Shown: positions 1 to 8,111 of the stretch, piece by piece | Layout: each line of letters opens with the position of its first letter | Numbering within the stretch: position 1 is the first letter of the stretch | Source of the DNA: a virus | Virus record (IMG/VR): IMGVR_UViG_3300033145_000625 | Span: 1-43,542 of that record | Length of the DNA: 43,542 bases | Strand: one strand, 5' to 3' | The notes under the pieces: generated by a model | The model's input: the letters and a program-made list of their open reading frames with translations, nothing else | Database searches by the model: none | Told to the model about the DNA's origin: nothing | Made by a program: the position numbers and the translations under genes

Positions 1-74
1 CCTCCTGATGGCCCGTGTAAACGAGCATTTTGAAATTTCAAGTATCAATATTTCTCCCTGAAAGTTCTTTATAC

Positions 75-120
75 TTGACAAAATGCACCCGAAGGGGTCA
101 CTATAAAATAGAAATGCACC
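75..120 (+). promoter_or_regulatory. Possible promoter and short direct repeats upstream of the terminase genes
   Basis: A perfect -35 hexamer TTGACA lies at 75-80, but the only good -10-like stretch (TATAAA, 102-107) is 21 bases away, which is too far for a standard sigma70 promoter. Two perfect copies of AAATGCACC (81-89 and 112-120) flank the TATAAA, 31 bases apart, about three helical turns. The site lies immediately before the small terminase gene, so it could be a promoter with an operator or a terminase-binding site. The rest of positions 1-129 shows nothing I can name. Confidence 0.35.
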
Positions 121-156
121 TTTTAGAAATTGAAAGGGAAATATCCAAAGAATAAA

Positions 157-639
157 ATGGCAGGCAAGAAGGGTATAAAGGGGCGTAAGGAAACTCGAGG
201 GGGTGCCCGACCGGGCGCGGGGCAGCCTAAAAAACCTCCCGGTGTCCCGGTGACTCCACAAAAAAATCCTCGGGCGCTTACTCAGACCCTGCCCACCGAA
301 GAACTCCGGAAACGCTGGCGGTTGGCCGCGAAAAAGTTCAAAAAAGAATACGGGAAAGACGTTGAATATTTTATGTTGATGCAACTTACCGATACAGAGA
401 TTTCCATAAATTCAAAACTCGCTATTTTCAGAGAATACACGGCTGCATTCAAAGATACAGTCAGTCCAGCCGGGGGGGCCACAATTAATCTTTTGAACGC
501 CCCGGGTGCTCAGATTGGCGGTCCTCAATTACTTGAAGAGCATCCGGCCGTGGCTTTACCGGTTCAGAAATCAGACGCGGGGAAGGAACCCGCAGACGTG
601 ATAGAAATTGATTCCAAACAAACAATGGAGGGAGAATAA
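157..639 (+). CDS. Terminase small subunit (probable)
   Basis: This 160-residue protein probably recognises phage DNA for packaging and hands it to the large terminase encoded one gene downstream. The N-terminus is very basic (about 12 Lys/Arg in the first 30 residues) and contains GGARPGAGQPKKPPG, a motif common at the start of small terminases and phage DNA-binding proteins. A helical middle (about 45-110) is followed by an acidic tail. An in-frame TTG at 130 would add nine residues. I prefer the ATG at 157, although neither has a convincing Shine-Dalgarno sequence. The call rests on the motif and on position, not on a detected helix-turn-helix. Confidence 0.65.
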   Translation: MAGKKGIKGRKETRGGARPGAGQPKKPPGVPVTPQKNPRALTQTLPTEELRKRWRLAAKKFKKEYGKDVEYFMLMQLTDTEISINSKLAIFREYTAAFKDTVSPAGGATINLLNAPGAQIGGPQLLEEHPAVALPVQKSDAGKEPADVIEIDSKQTMEGE

Positions 640-642
640 AAA

Positions 643-972
643 ATGTCAATGGTAGCAGGTGAAATCACCGTCCAACCAAACGGCTTAATCAAGGTGACCG
701 GAACAACCGCGGCTCGGGAGAGACTTACCGATCAAAAAGGAGTTCTCAGGCATATTCTATGGAACGGCCCGACCGCGACTGGTCACAAGGCCGAACTTCA
801 GGATAAAGACGGTAATGTCGTCTGGGCCGATGAATTCAAGTTGGTATTTGATACAGACGGGGGTACCAATTCAAGCCACCATGATCTGAACTACAATATG
901 GATTTCAACGAGTTGTATGTGGCTGATCTGGATTCCGGCGAGCTTTTATTGGTAGTGGATTTACGGCCCTGA
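643..972 (+). CDS. Small beta-rich protein between the terminase subunits, function unknown
   Basis: A 109-residue protein with a good GGAGGGA ribosome-binding site nine bases before ATG. It has alternating hydrophobic and polar residues suggesting beta strands, no cysteines and no membrane segment. It lies four bases after the small terminase gene and five before the large one, so it is surely co-expressed with packaging genes. I do not recognise the family. A minor virion or packaging accessory protein is a guess from position. Confidence 0.75.
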   Translation: MSMVAGEITVQPNGLIKVTGTTAARERLTDQKGVLRHILWNGPTATGHKAELQDKDGNVVWADEFKLVFDTDGGTNSSHHDLNYNMDFNELYVADLDSGELLLVVDLRP

Positions 973-977
973 TCTCA

Positions 978-2453
978 ATGGATCAGTGGATACCACATCC
1001 AGGTCCTCAGTGGGAGTTCTGCAGCCGGGGAGAATTTGAAGTTCTTTTCGGGGGGGCCGCGGGACCGGGTAAAACGGATTGTCTGATCATGGAAGCCACG
1101 CGAGATATTCGGCACCCGAATTATCGGGGCGTCCTGTTTCGCCGGACATTTCCCCAGCTCCAGGAGATCATTGATCGATGTCATGACTGGTATCCTAAAA
1201 TTTCGAAAGATAAGGCATATTATCGAGCCGGTGAACATCGTTGGTATTGGCCTTCCGGGGCCACAGTTGCCTTGTCGCACATGCAGCATGAGGATAATAA
1301 ATACGACCATCAGGGAAAACAGTATCATTTCGCAGGTTTTGACGAAGTTACACAATTTACGGAGACTCAGTATTTATATATTCATTCGCGGGTTCGATCA
1401 ATTTATCGAGATTTAAGGCCAAGAATTATGGCAACGACAAATCCGGGCGGTATAGGCCACATCTGGTGTAAAAAGCGCTTTGTCGATATTGGTCCTTCCG
1501 GAACGGTTTATGTTGATCCCCGGACAAAACAATCGCGCGTTTTTATCTCGGCTCGACTTTACGATAATCCCACTTTAGCCGACGCCGATCCGGGCTATAT
1601 TCAGCGCCTGGAAGCGCTTCCCCTGATTGAAAGGCGTCGGCTGATCGATGGAGAATGGGACGCTTTCGAGGGTCAGGTATTTGTGGAGCTTTCCAAGAGT
1701 GTACACGGCGTGGATCCGTTTGAGATTCCACCGGACTGGACGCATTTCATGGTGTTTGACTGGGGATATTCCAGGCCCTGGTGTGCTCTTTGGTATGCGG
1801 TGGACTGGGACGATAATATGTATCTCTACCGGGCTCACCTAGCTCTGAAAGACGGTAGCCTTGATCCGGACGAAGGGCCGCGGCAGTCTAATAACGAGAT
1901 TTGCCGAGCGATTAAAGGCCTAGAGCCCCAGGGTGAAAAAGTTGACTTCAGAATCGCCGATCCCGCCTGCTGGAGCCCCACGAAACTGAAGGGAAGCAAT
2001 AAAGCCCATGGCCCCAGCTTTGTATCGGATGCGCGTCGCCATGAACTGTATTTCCGGAAGGCGGATAATGACCGAATTCGAGGGGTCCAACAGGTTCACG
2101 CCCGTTTTGCCGTGTCTGAGATTATAGACGAGAGTACCGGCGAAATAACGATCGACGGCCCCAAGTATTTTGTTTTTAATAACCTGGCTTCGTGGTGGGA
2201 GGAGTTCGAAAATTTGAGGCAGGATCCCAGGAATCCGGAAGACGTGGATACCGAGCAGCCCGATGAGCATTATGATTGCACCCGGTATGCGGCCATGAGC
2301 AAGCCGATGGTTCCGCGGCATATCGTGATTGAACCCGAGGGAACATTTAAAGCCGAGCGAAACCGGCATCTTCGGGCGACAAAATATGCTTCGCGCCACG
2401 GAATAAGTTATAATGTGGCGTACAATCTCGTTAATCGACGGCCAACAGCTTAG
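978..2453 (+). CDS. terL: Terminase large subunit (ATPase-nuclease)
   Basis: The DNA-packaging motor that pumps the genome into the prohead and cuts it. At 491 residues it has the usual length. The N-terminal ATPase has a Walker A loop GGAAGPGKT at residues 25-33 (Lys32), a Walker B strand ending in Asp122-Glu123 (HFAGFDE) and the coupling motif ATTNPGG. The C-terminal RNase H-like nuclease shows three acidic metal ligands in expected contexts: Asp261 (MVFDWGY), Asp328 (IADPACW) and Asp433 (EHYDCTRYA). All key residues are present, so the enzyme should be active. It starts five bases after the upstream stop without a strong Shine-Dalgarno sequence, which suggests translational coupling. Confidence 0.96.
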   Translation: MDQWIPHPGPQWEFCSRGEFEVLFGGAAGPGKTDCLIMEATRDIRHPNYRGVLFRRTFPQLQEIIDRCHDWYPKISKDKAYYRAGEHRWYWPSGATVALSHMQHEDNKYDHQGKQYHFAGFDEVTQFTETQYLYIHSRVRSIYRDLRPRIMATTNPGGIGHIWCKKRFVDIGPSGTVYVDPRTKQSRVFISARLYDNPTLADADPGYIQRLEALPLIERRRLIDGEWDAFEGQVFVELSKSVHGVDPFEIPPDWTHFMVFDWGYSRPWCALWYAVDWDDNMYLYRAHLALKDGSLDPDEGPRQSNNEICRAIKGLEPQGEKVDFRIADPACWSPTKLKGSNKAHGPSFVSDARRHELYFRKADNDRIRGVQQVHARFAVSEIIDESTGEITIDGPKYFVFNNLASWWEEFENLRQDPRNPEDVDTEQPDEHYDCTRYAAMSKPMVPRHIVIEPEGTFKAERNRHLRATKYASRHGISYNVAYNLVNRRPTA

Positions 2454-2464
2454 GAGGACAGGAA

Positions 2465-2512
2465 ATGGAATATTTTTTAATTCAAGTAACTTTGTGTGTG
2501 TCAAGTATATAA
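2465..2512 (+). CDS. Possible 15-residue mini-ORF with a strong ribosome-binding site
   Basis: Directly after the large terminase stop lies TAGGAGGACAGGAA followed by ATG, the same leader that precedes many small genes further along. It opens only a 15-codon frame (MEYFLIQVTLCVSSI) ending at TAA. The leader quality argues that it is translated or was once the start of a longer gene; the length argues against function. The portal gene begins 52 bases later with its own poly-G ribosome-binding site. Confidence 0.25.
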   Translation: MEYFLIQVTLCVSSI

Positions 2513-2564
2513 TTCCCAATAAAAAGGAAAAAGCGGCAGGAAATAAATAACAGGGGGGGCGATC

Positions 2565-4493
2565 ATGCCTCGAAAGAGCAAAAAAGCAGCCCGAACAGAA
2601 GTCCAGGCAACCTGGAAATCACGTATTGAGCGTGCTAAGAAGGTAAAAGAATTCTGGAAAACGAAATTTCAGGTAGACAAGGGCCTTGATTATTTTGAAG
2701 GAAATCAGAATGATACCAACATGTCTGACGCGGAATGGATCACCATAAACGAAATCTATTCTTCCGTACTGGTCGAGTTGCCCTCTATTTATCCGGCAGA
2801 CCCTTATTTTTACATGAGACTCCGCCGGGCCTTTACGCCCAATCCAACCATGATACTTCTCTGGGAGCAACGGGGCGAGATCCGGGCCGCCATGCTGAAT
2901 TATTACAAGGATAAGCTGAAGCTCAAGGATACCGTGCGCATGGCCGTCCAGGACGCTCAATTCGCGTATGGCGTGGTCAAGATCCGGGCCAACATAGACA
3001 TGGAAGAAAACGAGGGCGCCGGCGAGCCTATCCTAAATGATGAAAACCTTCCGCTACTTGGGGATGATGACGAGATATTGCGGCAGCCCAAAGAGATTCC
3101 CCTGAGTGCAAAATATTCTATAACTAGGGTTCATCACGATGATTTTATATGGGACGCCGAGGCCGGTACTCCCGAAGAAACATGGTGGTGGCTGGGAGAG
3201 CGCGTTCGGGTTACACAGGATGCTCTAAGGAAAGACAAGCGCTTTTCGAAATCCGCGGTCGATCAGTTATTGGCAAAGGTTTCTAAACCGAACGATAAGA
3301 ATGATCCACTGCAGCAGAGCAGGGAACAGCGTAAAAAGGGTGATGTGGCCGGAGGCCATGAAACATCGGGAGAATCATTTGATCAGGACGGTTCAAGTTC
3401 GCCCAGTAAAAAGAATTTGAGGAAGGGCGATCAAATTGTTGCTTATTGGGAGATCACCGATCTCAGGAAAAAAGAAATGCTGGCAATCGCGGAGGGTGGT
3501 GTAATTCCTTTGATGGACGCGACCCCTCTTCCCGATGGTGTTTTTGATTATTCCTATGAAATCTTGGCTTTTACTCCCCGGGACGATTCACCTTATCCGA
3601 TCCCCGCTATTTCTCAGGGAATCGATCTTCAGCGGGCGCAAAATGAAACTTATTCAATGATCCGCACACATCTGAAACGATTTAACCGGAAGTATGCTTC
3701 CTGGAAGGGAGCCATGGAGCCAGAAGAGAAATCAAAACTGGAATCGGGGGCCGATGGTACGATTATAATGGTAGGCGGTCCCGAAGATGTCCCGGTGCCG
3801 ATCAAGGACGCTCCTCTCGACCAGACTAATTTGATTCAGATATCCATGTTTGCCAATGCGATGATCAAGGTACTGGGCGGCCAGTCCAGTGAATCTCAGG
3901 GGATAGCCGGCGCTGATTCCGCTTCCCAGGCCATAATTATTAACCGGCGCCAGTCGGTGCGCGAGAACGCCAAGACCGTGAAAGTCAACGAGTTCGTCCG
4001 GAATATAGCCCGGAAACTGGATATGTTGATCCAGGTACATCTGGATACCCCGGAGGCGATCATGGTCAATGGTCCCCAGGGTCGGTTCTGGGCTCTGGTA
4101 AGACCCCAGGATTTCGAGGAGATTGAAGGGGAATATGCGATTGAGACCAACGTGGGGAGCACGGTTCCCCAGCTACCGGAAATGGAGCGTAATTCCTGGC
4201 TGTCCTTTTTGGGCGTGATAGCCGGCCAACCTCAGTTGATGCTTTCCCGGCGTTTGCTGGAAAAAACGGCTGAAATGCATCATATAGATGATGAGGTGCT
4301 GATTGATGAACTGTACGCTGTTGGCCAGATGGTAATGAAGCAACAGGCCCAGGGGGGCGCCCAGGGTCAGGGCGGCGGCGTGGGTTCGGTGGCCAACGTG
4401 AGCGAGAATAATCCAGAGGCAGTAACCGGCGGCCAGCGCGGGGGATTCGATTCACTTCTGCTGGAAGGCGCCGGAAACCTTGAGGGAGTATAG
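2565..4493 (+). CDS. Portal protein
   Basis: Forms the twelve-subunit ring at one capsid vertex through which DNA enters and leaves and to which the terminase and tail attach. At 642 residues it suits the larger portals of podovirus-like phages. The N-terminus is helical and basic, followed by a segment rich in aromatic and acidic residues (about 40-130). A Gly/Gln-rich stretch lies near residues 590-615, close to the C-terminus. It directly follows the large terminase, the standard order, and comes before scaffold and capsid. A GGGGGG-type ribosome-binding site lies just before ATG. Identification is from order, size and overall pattern, since portals have no short diagnostic motif. Confidence 0.85.
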   Translation: MPRKSKKAARTEVQATWKSRIERAKKVKEFWKTKFQVDKGLDYFEGNQNDTNMSDAEWITINEIYSSVLVELPSIYPADPYFYMRLRRAFTPNPTMILLWEQRGEIRAAMLNYYKDKLKLKDTVRMAVQDAQFAYGVVKIRANIDMEENEGAGEPILNDENLPLLGDDDEILRQPKEIPLSAKYSITRVHHDDFIWDAEAGTPEETWWWLGERVRVTQDALRKDKRFSKSAVDQLLAKVSKPNDKNDPLQQSREQRKKGDVAGGHETSGESFDQDGSSSPSKKNLRKGDQIVAYWEITDLRKKEMLAIAEGGVIPLMDATPLPDGVFDYSYEILAFTPRDDSPYPIPAISQGIDLQRAQNETYSMIRTHLKRFNRKYASWKGAMEPEEKSKLESGADGTIIMVGGPEDVPVPIKDAPLDQTNLIQISMFANAMIKVLGGQSSESQGIAGADSASQAIIINRRQSVRENAKTVKVNEFVRNIARKLDMLIQVHLDTPEAIMVNGPQGRFWALVRPQDFEEIEGEYAIETNVGSTVPQLPEMERNSWLSFLGVIAGQPQLMLSRRLLEKTAEMHHIDDEVLIDELYAVGQMVMKQQAQGGAQGQGGGVGSVANVSENNPEAVTGGQRGGFDSLLLEGAGNLEGV

Positions 4494-4504
4494 GCGAAAG
4501 AACC

Positions 4505-4771
4505 ATGCCAATCTATGAATTTGAATGTGCTTGTGGCCATAATGCCGATTTTATCAAAAAAATGGGTGATTTCGTTCAAATATGCCCTAAATGCGGCCAA
4601 AATATGAACAAATTGATCTCCACGGCTAATATCAACGTGGGGCCGGTTTCGATTACCGGCTACTATGACGATAACCTTCAAACGTATATTCGGAGTAATA
4701 CCCATCGAGAACAGGTCATGCGCGAGCAGGGCGTGACTGAATTCGGGGCCACTCCAAAACTTCAAGACTGA
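4505..4771 (+). CDS. FmdB-like zinc-ribbon protein
   Basis: An 88-residue protein beginning MPIYEFECACGH with CPKCG near residue 28. That is the layout of the FmdB/regulatory zinc-ribbon family (YEF-C..C, then CPxC), which binds one zinc ion through four cysteines. The rest is polar and short. It lies between portal and scaffold with two further tiny cysteine proteins behind it. Members are common in phages, but their role is not established. The start at ATG 4505 follows a GGCGAAAGAACC stretch with only a weak ribosome-binding site. Confidence 0.75.
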   Translation: MPIYEFECACGHNADFIKKMGDFVQICPKCGQNMNKLISTANINVGPVSITGYYDDNLQTYIRSNTHREQVMREQGVTEFGATPKLQD

Positions 4772-4783
4772 AAGGACGGGAAA

Positions 4784-4960
4784 ATGGTTTGCCCAGAATG
4801 TCAAAGCGATAAAATAGAGAAAAGCAACAGGACCGAATCTTCTAAAGTTGGCTGGAAAGATGGTCTAGGTTCACCGGGAACATTAATTTTTAAAATAGAT
4901 GTCTATGTGTGTAAAAATTGTGATTATTATTGGGAATCTGGCAAGAGCCTGAAGGGATAA
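4784..4960 (+). CDS. Tiny zinc-ribbon protein (CPEC/CKNC)
   Basis: A 58-residue protein with CPEC at residues 3-6 and CKNC near residue 46, a classic four-cysteine zinc ribbon with a 40-residue insert. It is preceded by AAAGGACGGGAAA, the leader shared with many small genes here, which supports translation. It probably has a DNA-, RNA- or protein-binding role, but nothing in the sequence tells which. Confidence 0.7.
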   Translation: MVCPECQSDKIEKSNRTESSKVGWKDGLGSPGTLIFKIDVYVCKNCDYYWESGKSLKG

Positions 4961-4963
4961 AGA

Positions 4964-5140
4964 ATGAGAATATGTGATCGACACGAAGCCAAAAAAGTAA
5001 AAGCCACTGACTTCCTTCATCTTAGCTCCACCGATGAACATTTTGATCTCTGTGCAGATTGTGTAGACGAGATCATGGCTTTCATCCAGAAACCCGCAAA
5101 ACGGGCCAAAAAAAAGGAAAAAGACCCCGAAACGTCATAA
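4964..5140 (+). CDS. Tiny Cys/His protein with Lys-rich tail
   Basis: A 58-residue protein with CDRH at residues 4-7 and CADC at 30-33, so a possible zinc site. It ends in a strongly basic tail (KRAKKKEK). It starts three bases after the preceding stop. Its stop codon overlaps the inverted repeat described next. Function unknown. Confidence 0.6.
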   Translation: MRICDRHEAKKVKATDFLHLSSTDEHFDLCADCVDEIMAFIQKPAKRAKKKEKDPETS

Positions 5141-5201
5141 ATTTGACGTAATTTAGATAAATAACTTGACATATCCTTTTTGTGGTGTCAGAATTTTGAC
5201 A
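5133..5201 (+). promoter_or_regulatory. Promoter with two operator-like inverted repeats before the scaffold gene
   Basis: CGTCA (5133-5137), six bases, TGACG (5144-5148) form a perfect inverted repeat. A second, TGTCA-N6-TGACA, lies at 5186-5201. Between them TTGACA (5166-5171), a 17-base spacer and CAGAAT (5189-5194) make a reasonable sigma70 promoter whose -10 overlaps the second repeat. The same CGTCA-N6-TGACG element recurs at 13470-13485 on another promoter. This suggests a regulated start point for the capsid genes. The regulator is not identified. Confidence 0.55.
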
Positions 5202-5219
5202 TTACAAGGAGGATTTTTT

Positions 5220-6107
5220 ATGTCAGACTCGTTATTGGATGCAGGATCTGATTTTGATGCTAGCGGAAAAGGCGCGATGGGATCGGAACCGGGCACGGAA
5301 CCGGCAACCCCTGAAGGCCCCGCTGGATCAGAAGATGGACAACCTGCCCCGGATGATGATGGTGGGACAACCGGTTTAGACGCCGGATCCCCTGATGGAA
5401 AACTCGCCGCAACTCCGGCGGCGACCCCGGAATTTTTTGATCCCCAAATTTTAGTGGATAAGCCTGATTTAAAACCTGCATATAACTCTATGCAGAAGGC
5501 GTTCACCAAAAAAACGATGAAGTTAGCCGCAGATCAAAAGAACATCGACGCTTACAAGTCGTTTGAAACTCAGTTTGCCAACGACCCGGCTGGTACGCTT
5601 GACCGGCTTGCACAATCCCAGGGACTTCAAGTTATACGCCCAGGAGCTTCGTCCGACGATAAACCGAAACCATTTACAGATGGGTGGCAGCCCGGTAATT
5701 GGAAAGAGGTCGCGGAGGGGCTAATGGCCCAAGTTGAGTCCCGGATAAATCAAGCCGTCAATCCTATCAAGGGGGGATTGGCCTCGATCGAGAACAGTAC
5801 CTTCGAGACTACGCTGGATAATCTGGCGCCGGAATGGCGCGAATATGAGCAGGACGTGGCCGATACATTGACCATGGCCCCCGGACTTATGAAAGACCCG
5901 GCTAAATTGCTGAGGGCGAGTTTGCCTCAGAAGGTTATTGAAGGTCGCGCGATGCAAGCTGCTTTGGCGCGTATGAAAAGCCAATCTGCGTCTGGCCATG
6001 TTGGGGGATCCTCAACTACAACTACCCGGCCCGAGAATGAACCTCAAGGCAAATTGACTTTTGCCGAAGCGGCCGTAGCCGCTAAAAAGGACCTCGGGAT
6101 AGAATAA
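5220..6107 (+). CDS. Scaffolding protein (probable)
   Basis: A 295-residue acidic protein located directly before the major capsid gene, the standard place for the scaffold that shapes the prohead and then leaves or is cut. The first 75 residues are disordered and rich in Gly, Ala, Pro and Asp; the rest is predicted helical with charged heptads. The ATG at 5220 has a perfect AAGGAGG at 5206-5212. A longer frame from 5166 would start inside the promoter and is rejected. No protease motif is seen, so capsid maturation, if any, would need another enzyme. Confidence 0.75.
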   Translation: MSDSLLDAGSDFDASGKGAMGSEPGTEPATPEGPAGSEDGQPAPDDDGGTTGLDAGSPDGKLAATPAATPEFFDPQILVDKPDLKPAYNSMQKAFTKKTMKLAADQKNIDAYKSFETQFANDPAGTLDRLAQSQGLQVIRPGASSDDKPKPFTDGWQPGNWKEVAEGLMAQVESRINQAVNPIKGGLASIENSTFETTLDNLAPEWREYEQDVADTLTMAPGLMKDPAKLLRASLPQKVIEGRAMQAALARMKSQSASGHVGGSSTTTTRPENEPQGKLTFAEAAVAAKKDLGIE

Positions 6108-6119
6108 AAGGGAGACATT

Positions 6120-7232
6120 ATGGCTTTAACTATAGGAGATGGCAGCGCACCGTCTCAAGTAACCCGTAATTACGATGCGTTGTTATCGACTACACTTGCC
6201 AAATATCGTCCAACACTGATTGACAATATCTTTAAGGATAGTGCGTTCTTGGCGTTCATCCGGATGTCAGAGGCCTATGTCAGTCAGGATGGTGGGGAAC
6301 GTATCGCCGTTCCGCTGTTGTACGGGAAAAATAAGACCGTCAAAACATACGGCGGCTATGAGATTCTGGATACGACACCCCAGGAAGGAATGACCACGGC
6401 CTTCTATCCCTGGGCTCACATCGGTGGAACCATTTCCATCTCCAGGGATGAACAGCGTAAAAATGCTGATTCAGAGACCAGGATTCTGAATTTACTTGAA
6501 TCCAAGATAAAACAAGCCGAAATGACCATGCGGGAGGAGCTTAACCAGAAACTCCTACAGGGAACTGTCAGTGGCGCGACATTTATTGCGGACGTTTCCT
6601 TGGGCGGATCGGTTGGCGTACTTCCCCTGGGTTATTTCTTACGAAAACTCAAGGCCACCAATCCGACCTCGACCAACGTGGGAAATATTTCCTCGGCGGC
6701 CGAGGGTTGGTGGAGACATCGGGTGGGAGATTTCAGTGGTGGCTCTCCGGCCGGCGCCGATGTAGACCTTGCCATTACCACCTACAAGGGTTTCGAGGCG
6801 GCCGTAAGGCGCATGTATAATTTTTGCGCCAGAGGTTCCGGTGGCGCACCCAATCTCGCCGTGGGCGATCAGATATCCTGGGAAACCTACGTTAACGCTC
6901 TGGACACAAAAACCAGGTTCCAGAATACAAAGATGGCGGATCTCGGATTTGATACCATTAAAATCCGGGGATCTACCTTTATCTGGGACGAGGTTGTCCC
7001 CGATATGCACACTGGAACCACGGCTATTACCGAGGGTTCAATATTCTTCCTAAATACCGAATTCTACAAGGTAGTTTATGATCAGGAAACGAATTTCATA
7101 ACCACACCTTTTGTGGAACCGGAGAACCAGGCAGCCATGACCAGTAAGTTGCTCTGGATGGGGAATGCTACCGTTTCGAACTTGCGTAAACTCGGCGTGG
7201 CTTTGAACATCCCGCAGGATGTTGTGTCTTAA
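6120..7232 (+). CDS. Major capsid protein
   Basis: The 370-residue shell-forming protein, presumably HK97-fold. It contains the typical middle region in which a strand-rich segment (about 75-115) runs into a long amphipathic helix around residues 115-150 (ISRDEQRKN..., then ESKIKQAEMTMREELNQ), and a late beta-rich domain. Its place after the scaffold and before a decoration-type gene fits. GGGAGACATT before ATG gives a ribosome-binding site. I see no long N-terminal extension of the kind that is cut off in HK97. Confidence 0.9.
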   Translation: MALTIGDGSAPSQVTRNYDALLSTTLAKYRPTLIDNIFKDSAFLAFIRMSEAYVSQDGGERIAVPLLYGKNKTVKTYGGYEILDTTPQEGMTTAFYPWAHIGGTISISRDEQRKNADSETRILNLLESKIKQAEMTMREELNQKLLQGTVSGATFIADVSLGGSVGVLPLGYFLRKLKATNPTSTNVGNISSAAEGWWRHRVGDFSGGSPAGADVDLAITTYKGFEAAVRRMYNFCARGSGGAPNLAVGDQISWETYVNALDTKTRFQNTKMADLGFDTIKIRGSTFIWDEVVPDMHTGTTAITEGSIFFLNTEFYKVVYDQETNFITTPFVEPENQAAMTSKLLWMGNATVSNLRKLGVALNIPQDVVS

Positions 7233-7264
7233 CCAGGCCAACCAACGTATTAAGGAGTAATGCA

Positions 7265-7723
7265 ATGATATTACAACGTATTAACCGAACTGACCCCGAG
7301 AAAATTTTTATCGTGGTCATGAACAGCTATGGGACCGCTTCCCTGGCCAACGGCCAGGCGGTTATATGGGACTTTGCCGGAGACGCAGACGGCGTGGGCG
7401 TTACCCGGCCCACGGCGATTGCCACTAACCTGGGGTTGGCCGCGGCCGGAATTGTGGCCGAGGCTATCGCGGCCGGTGATTATGGGCTGGTCCAGGTATA
7501 TGGTTATCATTCAGCCGTTCGCACCCGCGTGATGACCAGCGGCGGAAATATCGAGGCCGGCACCCCGTTGGCCCTGAACGCGGCTGGTTCCCTGTATTGC
7601 CTGGAGAACTTCGCTACGGCTACCACATCGGCGACCCCGGTTAGGTATCCCATGGCATTTGCTCTGGCGGCTCAAACTAAGTGGACCACGGCGGCTATCG
7701 CGGCCTTCATAAAGGCCTTGTAA
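7265..7723 (+). CDS. Capsid decoration/head protein (probable)
   Basis: A 152-residue Ala/Gly-rich, beta-stranded protein directly after the major capsid gene. The passage around residues 80-125 (GDYGLVQVYGYHSAVRT, then AGTPLALNAAG) resembles the small head-decoration or DUF2190-type proteins that bind the capsid surface. It has one cysteine and no membrane segment. A ribosome-binding site AAGGAG precedes the ATG. If the following glycan genes act on the virion, this exposed protein would be an obvious acceptor, but that is inference. Confidence 0.65.
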   Translation: MILQRINRTDPEKIFIVVMNSYGTASLANGQAVIWDFAGDADGVGVTRPTAIATNLGLAAAGIVAEAIAAGDYGLVQVYGYHSAVRTRVMTSGGNIEAGTPLALNAAGSLYCLENFATATTSATPVRYPMAFALAAQTKWTTAAIAAFIKAL

Positions 7724-7757
7724 TTTAAGGGCGCTTGTGTTACGGTGAAATTACTGT

Positions 7758-7798
7758 GAGTCGGGGGGTCCAGGAATCTCCCCGACTCCAATATTTTT
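7758..7798 (+). terminator. Rho-independent terminator after the head genes
   Basis: GAGTCGGGG (7758-7766) and CCCCGACTC (7780-7788) form a perfect nine-base-pair stem, extendable inside by two pairs, followed within six bases by TTTTT (7794-7798). It separates the capsid genes from the glycan cassette, so high late transcription may stop or thin out here before the enzymes. Confidence 0.75.
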
Positions 7799-7817
7799 AC
7801 CCAAAGGACAGGAAATC

Positions 7818-8111
7818 ATGCCTAAATACGATACAGACGGTCCATTTAACGATCCAGTAGTAAGATGCTGCGATTGCCAGCTACTTATTCTGCGCGAAAC
7901 CATCCAAAAAACCTCGGGGTGTCCTGAGTGCGGGTGCCGCCGGGTCCGGAATGTTTTGAATATGAGCCCCAAAGAGGGGGAATGGTTGCGGGGAAAACGT
8001 AATCCACGGGAATTCGTCAAGGATATTTTACGGCTACGTTTTCGAAAGCGCCCCCGGGTGGATCCGGCTTTTATGGCCTTATTTGAAGAGACGGAAGTTG
8101 ATGGACAATAA
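7818..8111 (+). CDS. Small double-CxxC zinc-ribbon protein
   Basis: A 97-residue protein with CCDC near residue 18 and CPECGC near residue 35, enough for one zinc ribbon. A very basic C-terminal half (RLRFRKRPR) suggests nucleic-acid or acidic-partner binding. It uses the recurring leader AAAGGACAGGAAA before ATG and is the first gene of the enzyme cassette. Its 3' end overlaps the sulfotransferase start by 11 bases, so the two are probably translationally coupled. Confidence 0.7.
   Translation: MPKYDTDGPFNDPVVRCCDCQLLILRETIQKTSGCPECGCRRVRNVLNMSPKEGEWLRGKRNPREFVKDILRLRFRKRPRVDPAFMALFEETEVDGQ

Noticed and set aside
96-110. T7-like promoter core TCACTATA before the terminase genes
   Set aside because: Only eight bases match, there is no GGG start and no phage RNA polymerase gene. 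The same core appears inside genes at about 23883 and 29728.
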